From assembly GCA_020746995.1 (NCBI GenBank), contig JAGPXD010000003.1, forward strand, positions 3,782,001-3,846,000: a stretch of DNA of 64,000 bases. Direction: 5' to 3'. The position numbers were made by a program, and so were the translations under genes. The notes under the pieces were generated by a model. The model worked only from the letters and a program-made list of their open reading frames with translations. It did no database searches and was not told where the DNA came from. This document shows positions 1-10,356 of the stretch, piece by piece. Position 1 is the stretch's first letter. Each line of letters begins with the position of its first letter. The stretch comes from Plectosphaerella cucumerina (Eukaryota; Ascomycota; Sordariomycetes; Glomerellales; Plectosphaerellaceae).

Positions 1-191
1 CCATGATCTTCGTGCCATGCAAAGACGGCGTGAGCCACCACCCGGAGGAGTACTGTAGTCCGGAAGACTGGTGGGTTTGCCCTCCCCGGTGTGAAAAAGC
101 GACATGCTAACTCGTGCACAGCGCCCTGGGCACGCAGGCCCTTTTGGAAGCTGTCGTCAACTACGACCAGCTGAGAGCAAGCAGGCTGTAA
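1..191 (+). CDS. 3' end of M20-family amidohydrolase (N-carbamoyl amino acid hydrolase / allantoate amidohydrolase type), partial
   Basis: Two exons are visible, up to 70 and 122-191, with a 51-bp intron 71-121 (GTGGGT...CACAG). The spliced frame reads a glycine/serine/histidine segment (KDGVSHHPEEYCSPED) followed by CALGTQALLEAVV and ends -ASRL-stop. The SH.PEE(Y/F)...D...G...LL pattern is the usual C-terminal signature of M20 hydantoinase/carbamoylase-type metal amidohydrolases, which hydrolyse N-carbamoyl or ureido amides. The terminal SRL tripeptide is a known variant of the peroxisomal PTS1 signal, so peroxisomal import is an inference. The 5' part lies outside the window, so metal ligands and substrate class cannot be judged. 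Confidence 0.75.
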
Positions 192-483
192 AGCGATGAT
201 CCCCTGGACAATAGAACATGCCTGTACAGCCAGATTAATAATACCCTCAATTACAAATGCCATCTGTCGACGACGCCCTTGGACGCACTCATCCCGACGT
301 CACGACTGCCGAATGGGTGTGCCGATCGCGGGGTTATAGGGCGTGATTGACTTTCCGAGTCGTGCAGATCAAGTCATCGAGAATCGAGGTGCGCATATAA
401 ACACCAAGCCAGCTCACGCCATCTACACTCACCCAAGAAGAAGCCGTTCAGTCAGCAGAAGACGGAACTCACCAGCGCCCATC

Positions 484-1704
484 ATGTCCGTCGAACCCTT
501 CAAGATCAACGTCCCCCAGGCCAAGCTGGACGCCCTCCGCACCAAGCTCGACAATGCAACCTTCCCCAATGACGCCCCCATGACCCAGGACTGGTCCTAC
601 GGTCCTCCCCTCGCCGACATCAAGCGCCTGACCGCCCGCTGGCGCGAGGGCTTCGACTGGCGCGCCGCCGAGGCCAAGATCAACAACGAGCTCCCCCAGT
701 TCACCACGACCGTCTCCGTCGACGGCTTCGGCGACTTGGGCATCCATCTCGTCCACAAGCGCAGCTCCTCCCCTGATGCCATCCCCCTCCTCTTCTGCCA
801 CGGCTGGCCCGGCAGCTTCATCGAGGTGTCCAAGATCCTCCCGCTGCTGACTGCCGCCGACGCGCGCCCGAGTTTCCACGTCGTGGCGCCCTCGATGCCC
901 AACTACGCCTTCTCGGATTCCGTGGGCGCCCCTGGCTTCTCGATCCCACAATACGCCGAGGCCATGCACAAGACGATGCTCAGGCTGGGATACGACCGCT
1001 ACGTCACGCAAGGCGGCGACTGGGGTTTTGCTGTCACTCGGCTCATGGGGAACCTGTACCCGAAGCACTGCCTGGCGTCGCACTGGAACTACCTGTACAC
1101 GCCGCCGCCGACGCTGACGGCGAACCCGCTGCTCTACCTGCGGTCCTTCCTGCCCAACACGGCCGAGGACGGGATGCGGTCGGAGCGGACGTCTTGGTTC
1201 TTCAACGAGAGTTATGGTTACAACAAGCAACAGTCGACTCGGCCGGCAACGATAGGGTACCTTCAGGCCGACTCGCCCGTCGGCGTACTAGCGTGGATCT
1301 ACGAGAAGCTTCACGACTGGACGGACTCGTACCCCTGGACGGACGACGAGATTTTGACCTGGGTGTCGATTTACGTGCTGTCGCGCGGGGGGCCGGATGT
1401 CGCGTCACGCATCTACTATGAGAATGTGCACAGCAAGCAGGCGGCGCACCTGTCGCGGTTTGAATACAACGGGCTGGTCAAGCTGGGCTGGAGCCTTTTC
1501 CCGCGGGACTTGCAGCTGTGGCCGGCGTCGCACGGGCACATGCTGGGGCCGCTGGTGCTGCAGAAGAGGCACGCGGATGGGGGGCACTTTGCGGCGTGGG
1601 AGAGGCCGGACGTGTTGGTAGGTGATCTGAGGGAGATGTTTGGGAAGAACGGTGGCGCGGAGGATGTGGCGAGGAGATGTCGGGAGTCGAAGTCGAAGTT
1701 GTAG
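484..1704 (+). CDS. Microsomal-type epoxide hydrolase (EHN + alpha/beta hydrolase)
   Basis: Single-exon frame of 406 residues. An N-terminal EHN-like segment (about 1-110, with NDAPMTQDWSYGPP) precedes an alpha/beta-hydrolase core. HGWPG at His106 is the oxyanion-hole motif, GGDWG carries the candidate nucleophile Asp179, and GGHFAAWE carries the catalytic His368. These are the expected elements for hydrolysis of epoxides to vicinal diols. An in-frame Met exists at 343, but the ATG at 484 starts the conserved domain, and the extra N-terminus is low-complexity. No signal peptide is seen. The enzyme may act in detoxification or a small-molecule pathway, but its neighbours do not define the substrate. 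Confidence 0.9.
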   Translation: MSVEPFKINVPQAKLDALRTKLDNATFPNDAPMTQDWSYGPPLADIKRLTARWREGFDWRAAEAKINNELPQFTTTVSVDGFGDLGIHLVHKRSSSPDAIPLLFCHGWPGSFIEVSKILPLLTAADARPSFHVVAPSMPNYAFSDSVGAPGFSIPQYAEAMHKTMLRLGYDRYVTQGGDWGFAVTRLMGNLYPKHCLASHWNYLYTPPPTLTANPLLYLRSFLPNTAEDGMRSERTSWFFNESYGYNKQQSTRPATIGYLQADSPVGVLAWIYEKLHDWTDSYPWTDDEILTWVSIYVLSRGGPDVASRIYYENVHSKQAAHLSRFEYNGLVKLGWSLFPRDLQLWPASHGHMLGPLVLQKRHADGGHFAAWERPDVLVGDLREMFGKNGGAEDVARRCRESKSKL

Positions 1705-3624
1705 GAGCAGGGGCGGCAGCAGAAGATCTGAGCAATGTCAGCGCATTTGAAGCGAAAGAGGGATCTCCACTGAGTGATCTGTGTCAGCCAGCCCCCGTCC
1801 CCCGCCATGACACCCCGGAGGACTGGCCCAGGCGACCGGTGCTGGTGCTGGTGCATGCAAGTCTGGGGGCAAGGGGGATGGACTTGGGGGTGCGGACGGG
1901 CGCTCGCCGTGCTGGGCGGGCGAGGCGAGACAGGAGAAGCGACAGGGAGAGGGCGCCGAGCTTTTGGCGGGCGTTTGTCGCAAAGGAGCCGAGTTGTGTG
2001 CTCGCGCCCGGCATGCCAGTCTTCACTCTTCAGGGCTCGCAGACGGTTCGTGCTTGTCGCGCCAATCCCTGGACTGCCCTGTCTGTCTGTTGTCTGGAAT
2101 TCACGACCTCTTGGCGGGGACTATCGACTCGGGGAGATGGATGTCTGGGCGACACCTGTATCACCGCCGAGCTTCGGTCCAAGCATCGGCAAAGGGGCGG
2201 CCGGTCGGCGGTAAATTGGCCCTGGGCAGACTGCCAGACAGACTCAGGGCAAAAGTGCAAGACGATGAGAAGAAGAGGCCGTCGTCAGCCCTGTCGGCGC
2301 TGGCCTGTCCCGGCGTAGTGTGGTTTGACCCGCGATGCGCAGACGTCGGAGGCAGAAGCGGCATGACTCGGGAGGGAAGTATGAAGATGGGAAACCCCGG
2401 CGGGCAGTCGAGATCCATGGATTCCCATGGTGATCCCCCGGGACTGGTGTGTGTGCGTGTCGCACCCTGGCGGGACGCATTTTGGAATTGATGGCGGGTG
2501 CCTGCTTTGGAGTCAGGAGAGATGGAGAGAGAGAAAGAGGATTGGAGAGTGTGTGCCGAGGGTCTAGACCGTCTTGCGTGTGCGCCCTCTCGGTCTTGTC
2601 TTGGCCTTGGCGAGACACGGCGGGCATGAATGGTGATGGTGGTGTCTTGGCGTCCAGAGTCTGCTGCCTGCCCTTACTCGTGCATCGACGGTGGAAGGGG
2701 GATATTCCGAGGGCGCAGCAGCGGATGAGCGTCAAGTTGATGAAGCCGGAACATTGGGATGGATGGATGCTGTTGATGCCGGGTGGTGAGTTGAGAGGAA
2801 GGGAAACAATTGAAGATGGAGATGGATGGATGCACGTAGACTGGGCGTCGGAGATGACCTGCACTTGCTGGACAAACACTTTCTCTCAGCACTCCAGGAA
2901 ATGGCAGATGGCGCGTCTTGGCACAGCATTGGCGGTCGGTGCTGCACTGCAGCGTACAAATTACAGGTACTGACGGTGCCAAGAATCGGCCCCCGCCAGC
3001 GCATATTTGCGTCCGCCCGCAGTGCTCGGAGGGAGTTTTAGGGGAGGCATCCACAGGTGGTCAGGGCACCTTTTGGCGCTCTTGGCACCCTGGTCCACCC
3101 CCTTCTCACTGGCCCGGCCGCCCAGGAAGGCTGTGCAACGGACCTGAAGCTCGGCGCCGCGGCGCTGGGCGCTCCATCCATCCAGTCCAGTCCAGTCAGG
3201 GAAAGAAAGAGGCAATTCTCGTCGGTCGCCCTTTCCCTTTTCCTAGGAAAGAGTCAAGAGTACGTCATCTCCGGACATTCAGTGCTTTTCTGTTTCCCTC
3301 CTCACCTTCCCTCTCCGCCTATTCCTTCACCTCGCCGACGACGACCTCGCCACGGATTGATCGAAGGAGTCGAAGACATCCATACCACCAGTCGGACTGC
3401 TGCACTACAGCACACAGACGAGTGGGACTCGGAGCAGGAGCCCCGCGACATGCCCGCCACAGACAACCCTACAACGAAGCATCATTACCGCCACCACGAA
3501 CGAGAAGAGAGCCACGAGGCAGCGGGGATTCCCCCGATATCTGCGACCACGGCCGGTCCAGCGACGTGGTTCATAGCCGTCCCGAAAAGGCACAGAGGAG
3601 GAGGAGGACCACGAGCAGACCACC
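1705..3624. other. Non-coding spacer
   Basis: Several ORFs of 70-310 codons are open on both strands, but they overlap each other, are Pro/Ser/Arg-rich and resemble no family I know. The last 300 bp before 3625 are pyrimidine-rich, as is usual for a fungal promoter and 5' leader. I see no RNA gene or repeat. Confidence 0.5.
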
Positions 3625-4416
3625 ATGGACCCCGGTCACCGTGACCCATCGGCGCCGCCGCTCCCCGCGAACCCTTCGCAGTATGGCCAGCCCATCTACC
3701 ACGAGCAGCGACACAACAACACCTACGACCCAACACATCCTCCACCACCACCGCCGCGCTTTCAGTACCAGCCCCCACGCTTCTACATCCCCCGAGAGGA
3801 TCCCGTCCAGAAGAAGCAGCGGCGATGCCTCTACATGTACTACGTCCTGCGCCAGGCTGCGATAATCCTCACTGTGATATTGATAATCCTCAATATCAAC
3901 ATCTACGTCTCCCGTCGTGGCCGCTACCTCAACGACGACACCAGCGCCACCGACATTGTCTACCTGCCTATGTGGCTGACTGTTCCTCTGGTACGTTCTC
4001 GTCTGTTTCCCACTCCGGACCACATCTCACATCCTTCCCAGGCCGGCCTTATGACCATCTGGGGCATCGTCGGACTCTTGTGCATCCGCAGGTCCAGCCA
4101 TAAAGGAGGCATGCCGTACCAACTGCAGTTCGGCGTCGAGCTGCTCTTCGCCCTCGGCGCCTTGGTCTGCTTCGTCTTGCTAGTCACCAACATCTTCGCG
4201 AAGCGCGCGAGCGGTGTGGACTACTACCCGTACTTCCGTTATGAGGTACCCCTGGCTGCGCTCCTCTTAGCCTTGGTGTAAGCCGTTCTAAACACATCTG
4301 ACCTCCATCCCCTGCTGACCTCTGCCAGACCTGTCCAGTGTGGGCTTGTTGCGAGAGCATGGTTCGAGTTCAGCCTCGAAAGGAAGCACATTGAAGGCGA
4401 AATGGTGCAGGTCTAA
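3625..4416 (+). CDS. Small four-helix membrane protein, unknown function
   Basis: Three exons: 3625-3990, 4042-4277 and 4329-4416. The introns are 51 bp each (GTACGT...CCCAG and GTAAGC...GCCAG), giving 229 residues. The first intron is a multiple of three and has no stop, so it would read through if ignored. The start lies in a good context (CACCATGG). Residues 1-65 are Pro/Gln/Tyr-rich and probably cytosolic. Hydrophobic spans lie near 72-95, 113-137, 146-170 and 186-205. The arrangement resembles MARVEL-like tetraspan proteins of fungi, but no diagnostic motif supports that name. Function is not recognised. Confidence 0.72.
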
Positions 4417-5107
4417 TGCGTGGCACGACCATCGGACGCATCATCACTGAAGACGACGGAGGACTTGTACGATCACGGGAGCATTGCTAGGCGACATACC
4501 GACCTAGCCAGGACACAGCGGCGCGAAAAAGATACCCCTTTGCGCGGTGGTTACCATTCGAGGCACCACCGCAATACGACACCTCACGAATGAATTACTC
4601 TTTTCTTCTTTCCGGAACTCCGAGCGCGGCTGTTGCCGTTGCATGACTTGCCTGGGCGACGCGTAACGTGATGGTCGCTCCTCCAGTCCGTCGTCTTGGC
4701 ACTGCTCCCTCGTGATGATGCAGGCCCTCTCGGCGAAATGAAGCTCTGGGCACGCTCGTATTTTCAGCAAGCCACCAAAGAATCACCGAGACCCTGAAAT
4801 TACCCCTGAGCTGCCCTGACTCGGCCGCCCAACCGACCAGAACTGACGTCAGTGGAATGTTTCCCCTCCTCCGCGACCAGCTTACGCACGCAGCGGAGTC
4901 TCCAGCCCTACCAGCGGATCCAACCTCGTCGTCGGCCGACCGACCCCTCCTCGCGAGAGAAGCTTTCCATTTCCCCTCTCGAGACACTCTTCTTCTCCAA
5001 GGACTTCCTACCGGTATCAGCTTTGCCCGATCTCGCCTGGCGCTTACCCCTGAACCCCTAACCCGACCCGACCCGGACCCTATCCCTTTCCATCCCTACC
5101 GCCCATC
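4417..5107. other. Non-coding spacer upstream of the GH12 gene
   Basis: No convincing gene. Minus-strand ORFs here are Arg/Ser-rich and overlapping. The last 250 bp are CT-rich and probably hold the promoter and leader of the next gene. Confidence 0.5.
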
Positions 5108-5954
5108 ATGGCCCAGCACCAGGTCACCCTCACCAAACAATGGGGCTACTGGTCCCAGGACGGCTACGAGCTCAACAACAACACATGGGGCCTGCACAAC
5201 GCCACCTCGGGCGCCCAAAGCACCCACTACGATGGCAAGTCCGGCCCGGGCATCGCCTGGAGCTCCGACTGGGAGTGGCAAGGCGGTGAGAACGAGGTCA
5301 AGAGCTACGTCTACGGCGCTCGCCAGTTCGAGAGGCCCCTCGTCAGCGACATCAAGAGCCTGCCCACCCAGGTCTCGTGGGGCTACAACCGGAGCGACAT
5401 TCGCGCCAACGTCGCGTATGATATTTTCACGGATCCGGATAGGGAGCACAAGAACAGCTCGGGGGAGTATGAGCTGATGATCTGGTGGGTCTTCCTGGAC
5501 TCATATCTTGAATAGTGACTGACAACTTCAGGCTCGGCGTCTATGGCGGCGGTGAGTCCATATCTGATACACACTGAGATGTCTGACCCCTAACGCCCCC
5601 AGTCTGGCCCATCACCGAGGCGAAGCGCCCCATCGCCCGCATCAACATCTGCGGCTACGACTGGGACGTCTTCTTCGGCTACAACCACGGCGGCGCCATG
5701 AAGGTCTACAGCTTCCTGCCCGTTCACGGACCCATCTTCCAGTTCAGCGCCGATGTCAAGTATTTCTTTGACTATTTGACCCATGAGCACCAGTTCCCCG
5801 CCCAGAACCAGCACATGCTCAGTATGTACAATCCCCTTGGGGAAGGAGGCGTCGGCTGACGGGGTTTGCAGTCTATCAATTCGGCACCGAGGCGTTCACG
5901 GGTGGGCCGGCGCACTTTGCTGTGCCCCAGTTCATTGCGGATGTGAGGACTTGA
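5108..5954 (+). CDS. Glycoside hydrolase family 12 (endoglucanase/xyloglucanase-like) without signal peptide
   Basis: Four exons: 5108-5484, 5532-5551 (only 20 nt), 5603-5821 and 5872-5954. The introns are 47, 51 and 50 bp, giving 232 residues. The order of motifs is that of GH12: NNTWG, a W-rich strand, VKSYVYG, PTQVSWGY, ANVAYDIFTD, YELMIW with candidate nucleophile Glu122, INICGYDWDVFFGY, and GTEAFTG with candidate acid/base Glu212. GH12 enzymes retain configuration and cleave beta-1,4-glucan or xyloglucan. The length matches the catalytic domain alone. Unlike most fungal GH12 proteins, the N-terminus (MAQHQVTLTKQW) begins directly in the fold with no secretion signal. An unseen upstream exon is possible. 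Confidence 0.88.
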
Positions 5955-6291
5955 GGCGTTCGAGGCTGGATTGGGGGAGGCGCAGTGACTCTGAGAAGCT
6001 GAGTCTCGAGGGTCGTCGCATTGAACGATGACTGGATGCATGGTCGAGTTTAATGTCATGGCTTTGTGAAAGTACCTACCTTTGCGACGTATCTTGACGC
6101 AAACTTCCCATTGCAAAGACCTCTCCAGGAGACAGAGCACGATCTTGATCATAGTTTCCTCCACGGGGTATTTGGTGATGGAAGGTCTTTGGTTTGTAGA
6201 TAGGCGTAGAAGTGGCGTCCTGTCTGCCTCACGTGCAGCCCACCATGTCGGGGATGGCTTTGGCTTGAACGCCTCAAACCTCAAATCGGGC

Positions 6292-6297
6292 TATAAA
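6292..6297 (+). promoter_or_regulatory. TATA box
   Basis: TATAAA lies 79 bp before the ATG at 6376, in otherwise non-coding DNA (5955-6375 holds no other feature I can support). Confidence 0.5.
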
Positions 6298-6375
6298 GAT
6301 CCGTCTGCCCCCAGATTCGCCAGTCTCTGGTTTCCCTACTTTTCCCACCTCCTAGTTCACCAAACTCAGCAAACA

Positions 6376-6660
6376 ATGGGTTTCCGTCGGTTCTTCGGCT
6401 TCGACTTCGTCCTCCCACCAGGCCATCCCTGGGCAGAGTCTATGCGCTGGGACGCTGAGCGGCGGGAGGCTTGCGAACGGGCTCAACTGCGGCAGGCTCG
6501 CCAGCTTTCGGAGACACAACCAGGAGAAGCCCCTCCACCATATGATGCAGGCGGCAATGTTCCGAGTCCGGCTGCCAGCGAAACGGCCACCACCGCAGCC
6601 GAGCATTCAACATCAGAAGGCTCTGCTGCTCCGAACTTTGGAGGAAACTCAAACGAGTAG
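6376..6660 (+). CDS. Small uncharacterised protein with PPxY motif
   Basis: A 94-residue single-exon frame preceded by a TATA box. The N-terminus (MGFRRFFGFDFVLPPGHPW) is aromatic, the middle is charged (about 27-50), and PPPY near residue 54 could bind a WW domain. The C-terminal 35 residues are Ser/Ala/Thr-rich and probably disordered. There is no signal peptide or membrane span. I do not recognise the family. It ends 95 bp before the next gene on the same strand, and fusion of the two by splicing was tested but no donor/acceptor pair kept the frame. Confidence 0.5.
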   Translation: MGFRRFFGFDFVLPPGHPWAESMRWDAERREACERAQLRQARQLSETQPGEAPPPYDAGGNVPSPAASETATTAAEHSTSEGSAAPNFGGNSNE

Positions 6661-6755
6661 GTTCTGCCCTCAATTTCCATCTGCCACGGACAACTTGCTG
6701 AGAAAAGGACAGAGCGGACTTTAAGACATGCACGCCTTTCTTCAAGGGCCAGCCA

Positions 6756-7934
6756 ATGGCAAAGTCTGGCCCAGGATTCGAAATTACCGATGAAATATCA
6801 ATGATGGAAGTGATCAAAGTCAAGGGCAGCGAAGTCCTGGTAGCGCAGTCAAAAAGCATGATCAAAGCCTATGATGCTCTTGATATGAAGCTCCTCTGGC
6901 AGAAGGACTCGTACTCTTGTGGATTTCCGACTCTCTCGCATTTCACGGGGGAAGGTTGCGCTTCTCCAGACGGAAGTAAATTCGCCTTCACAATCAACCG
7001 TCGACTTATTGCCAAAGATGGCTCAGATCCAGATGTGAAAGACCTGGAAGACCTAGACATTGTCGTTTTGGACACATTGACTGGCGAAGTCCTCGGCGCC
7101 TCGGAAAACCGCTGCATCACGTTGCACGTCGATATCGACGCCGTCCTCTGCATTTCCCACTCAAACAAGACGATCGCTTCATTTGATGTCCAAGGAAGTG
7201 CCGGCTCTTCAATGCACCTACAATCATTTCCGTTACCAGGACCAGCCGCAACCGTTTCCGCTCCCAGCAGCAACCGATCTACCACCTGGCTCAACCATTC
7301 TCATGAACACAAGAAGGAGCACCTCGAGGACATCTCGATATCGTATTCTCCGGACGACATGTTCATCTTACTCTTTTGCTGGCATGAAGGAGAACGGACA
7401 ACACACGCTCCAACTGTCGCGGTCGAGGCAATCTCAATATCTACAAATACGAGCACTTCACACACCCTGCCCTGCGATCTCATCTACGGAGGCGACTTCT
7501 CAAAGACCTACTTTAACAGTAGCTTCCACTTCCCCGGTAACAGAGATACCTGGCTTGTCGCGTATGCCTTGTCCTCACATCCTATCCTACGAGTCTTGGA
7601 TGTAATGACAGGGTCGCTAGTCGCCGTCATCAGGTCGAAGCCGTCGCTTTTATTCAATCCGGGTCTGAAAAACTACCAATGGGCAACCGGCCTACTGTAC
7701 GACGGTAAAGTCTGGCGTCACGTAAGCGCGGAAGAAAGCGACGAGCCTGCTACGTATGTCACCTCCACTGTGATACCATGCCTGAGAAGCGGTCAAGATG
7801 ACTATGCGACAAACCTTGGCTCGACAACAAAGTTCAAGTTTGCGTGTACAGGCGTAATGTATTCAGAGGGCGGGTCTGTTTGGCTTGGTGAGACACCTGA
7901 CCGGACAACTGCAATGGTTTGGAAGACACCGTAA
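6756..7934 (+). CDS. Uncharacterised protein, possibly a beta-propeller
   Basis: Single-exon frame of 392 residues. Strand-rich segments with repeated short patterns such as VVLDTLTGEVLG (about 108-119) and LRVLDVMTGSLVAV (about 281-294) resemble blades of WD40 or quinoprotein-like propellers, as do SPDG and SPDD turns. No complete WD repeat is present, so the fold is an inference. No signal peptide or catalytic motif is visible. Product unknown. Confidence 0.55.
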   Translation: MAKSGPGFEITDEISMMEVIKVKGSEVLVAQSKSMIKAYDALDMKLLWQKDSYSCGFPTLSHFTGEGCASPDGSKFAFTINRRLIAKDGSDPDVKDLEDLDIVVLDTLTGEVLGASENRCITLHVDIDAVLCISHSNKTIASFDVQGSAGSSMHLQSFPLPGPAATVSAPSSNRSTTWLNHSHEHKKEHLEDISISYSPDDMFILLFCWHEGERTTHAPTVAVEAISISTNTSTSHTLPCDLIYGGDFSKTYFNSSFHFPGNRDTWLVAYALSSHPILRVLDVMTGSLVAVIRSKPSLLFNPGLKNYQWATGLLYDGKVWRHVSAEESDEPATYVTSTVIPCLRSGQDDYATNLGSTTKFKFACTGVMYSEGGSVWLGETPDRTTAMVWKTP

Positions 7935-8059
7935 GGATGGATGGTGAAGGTGAAGAATAATGGATGGTGCAACCGGGTCGACTTTCTTGGATTCGCACAA
8001 TTTTCTCGTTTGGAGGCTACAGGGGTCATAAATTGGTAGATAGCCTGCTTTGGAATATC

Positions 8060-9740
8060 TCAAAGCTTAGCTCTTGGCCTCCAAGCATCAACCGTCGCCC
8101 CAGCTCTTTGCAGCTCTTCCGCCTCCCTCTTCCTCTTCTCCTCCTCCTCTGCCCTCCGCGACTCTTCCACGAAGCCCCTGACCTTAACCGCCACCATGCC
8201 CGTCCAGACGGCAAGATCATTCTTGTCAAAGGGCGGCAGGACTCTTCCGGTTGTCCCGGGTGCTGGTTCACCAGCCGTGATCCTGAGGAACTCGAAGAAA
8301 CCTTCATAGTCCAGGGCAATCGAGTAATAGTCCTTGCCGCCTTTCAGACGAGCCACCCTCTCCCGTTCCCATTCTCTCTGTTCTTCGACGGGAGGGAGAG
8401 CCTTTCCGCGTCGGGCGAGTTGTCTGGCCACTGCGACGGCTTGCCATTCGTAGATCCTGAAGGTGAAGCCTCCTCCAAGCTGTGGCAACGGATTAGCTCA
8501 CGCTCTATCATCTATGGTCATGTCGATAGCGGCCGCTGACTTACCATTCCAATGAAAGCCAATGACGGGTCATCAATGTTCCACGTGTGCTGGTAGACGC
8601 CAGGAAGCCGACGGTACTCCTTCTTGATCTTCTCCTGGATCTGAGGGAGATACGGTAGACTGAATGTGTAGCCCGTACCGAAGATCACATGGTCGACGTC
8701 TTCCAGCTTCGAGCCGTCGGAGAAGTGGACGAGACCCGTGACGGGGTCGAAGCGGGAGATCTGGGGCCGGACCACGACGTGGGGATGGTTGAACGGCGCC
8801 CAGCCAAACGCCGGGATCGGGTCGCTCCGCAGAGATGAGTAGACGGGGTGCTGTGCTGTTGGGAGGATCTCATGAAGTATCTCGTGCGAGGAAACCGAGC
8901 CGCCGAGGACGATCACTCTCTGTTTAGGTCAGCCAAGTTCGGTTCCAGGCCATCGAGAAGACTCACCTTTCCCTTGTACTGCTCCGGCCCGCGGAAGTGC
9001 TTGCTGTGGACGATCCTCCCCGGGAATCGGGCATCATACTCCGTAAGGCCCGGGATATCAGGGAGCCAAGGGACGTTGTAATGCCCACTCGCCACCACGA
9101 GAGCGTCGAACTTCTCCTCCCACCAAAAGTCCTCCCCGGGCGTCTCCCTTCTCAGGGTCAGCACCCATTCTCCATTGGACTTGACCGCCCGCTCGACAGT
9201 CGTGTTGAGCTCCAGCAGCTTGTCATTTCCGTTACGGGTGAAGATCCCCTCGATCCATTCCCGAATAATTTCCCGGTGACGGAAGGGGGCGCCGGGACCA
9301 TACTTCTCCAGGGTTCTCTGTGAAAGCTTGTCCGGGAAAGGCTCCTGGGTGAAGCTCATGATGGACGGAGTGATGTTGCTGTGGAGATTGTCGTGGAGGG
9401 CAGAGTCCGAGAAGCGGAGTTGATGGTTATTGACTTGTGCCGACTTGGGAGTCGCGGCGGGCAGTTGCTCGGGGATGGGCACGGCGAGGTCTGCATTTCC
9501 GGCGATGAGGTCGGCCAGAGACGGGATCTTGGCGGGAAGATGCGGCGTGTAGACCCTGCGTCCGTCAGTGGGGGGTGTTGACTTTGAGGTCTGGTGGTGG
9601 ATGTCTCACCAAGTTCCGCCTATGGCACCCCTTCGGTCAAAGACGCGGATGGTCTCAAACGCCTGTTCCTTCACCAAGGCATCTGTCGCGATAGCACCTG
9701 AGGGGCCAGCTCCGATGACTGCGACTCTCTTTGCGACCAT
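8060..9740 (-). CDS. Flavin-containing monooxygenase-like protein
   Basis: Four exons on the minus strand: 9740-9610, 9555-8967, 8919-8545 and 8479-8060. The introns are 54, 47 and 65 bp, giving 504 residues. The start context is good. GAGPSG near residue 10 is the FAD-binding Rossmann turn, followed by GGTW. FPGRIVHSKHF matches the FMO signature F-x-G-x3-H-x3-(Y/F). The second dinucleotide site reads LGGSVSS rather than the usual GxGxSG. FGTGY corresponds to the FATGY motif. The family oxidises soft nucleophiles or ketones with NADPH and O2. The C-terminus from about 480 is a charged helix. It shares a divergent spacer with the HET-domain gene. Confidence 0.88.
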
Positions 9741-9826
9741 GATGACAGCCTCACAGAGCTTCAGCTGATTGTCTGGTCTTGGATTATTCGAACTGCCTCC
9801 AACATGAGAGCTTCCATCCTTCCAGC

Positions 9827-9833
9827 TTATATA
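9827..9833 (-). promoter_or_regulatory. TATA box of the flavin monooxygenase gene
   Basis: TATATAA on the minus strand about 87 bp upstream of the ATG at 9740. The remaining spacer 9834-10356 separates two divergent genes and holds nothing else I can support. Confidence 0.5.
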
Positions 9834-10356
9834 GCCCGGCCAACCTCACGAAGCCCATCATTACGTCCGTCATCGGATACCTTGGATGAGGTGATCACGG
9901 TTCGATCACGTCTTATGTACGATAAGCACGCAAATCGGACGACGTGGGCACCGGGCATCGGAATCTCCTACAAGACCACTGTCCGACCCCGTTTGCGAAC
10001 CCCGAAGAAACCACTGGTTCCTATTCCTGCAACCCCACGCCGGCGTGATCGTGGGTGCAGAGCCCCGACTCGGGGTGTCGTGACTTCAGGGGTCGATCAC
10101 CACTGCGGGGGCGCGGACGAGTCCCGACCCCCCTATTTCTGCAGCAGCCCGAACGCCGCGACGATCACTGGCAGCACTCCGGCCTCAACAGCGAATGTTC
10201 CCTTCGTGATGAGTCAGGATCGTGAGCGAGCGGGGTCAAGATGGACAATGTTCTCATCTCACGGCACATGGCCGGCTTCATGATCCCCGAGCCTAGTATC
10301 GAATCTGGACATGTTCGCGCCGGCCGCATATTGACTCCGCTCGGTAGCCACGCGCC

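Noticed and set aside
2244..2879. 211-codon minus-strand ORF
   Set aside because: Pro/Ser/His-rich, overlaps several other ORFs, no splice-consistent extension or family signature.
6376..7934. Fusion of the 94- and 392-residue frames into one spliced gene
   Set aside because: No donor/acceptor pair in 6640-6756 kept both frames.
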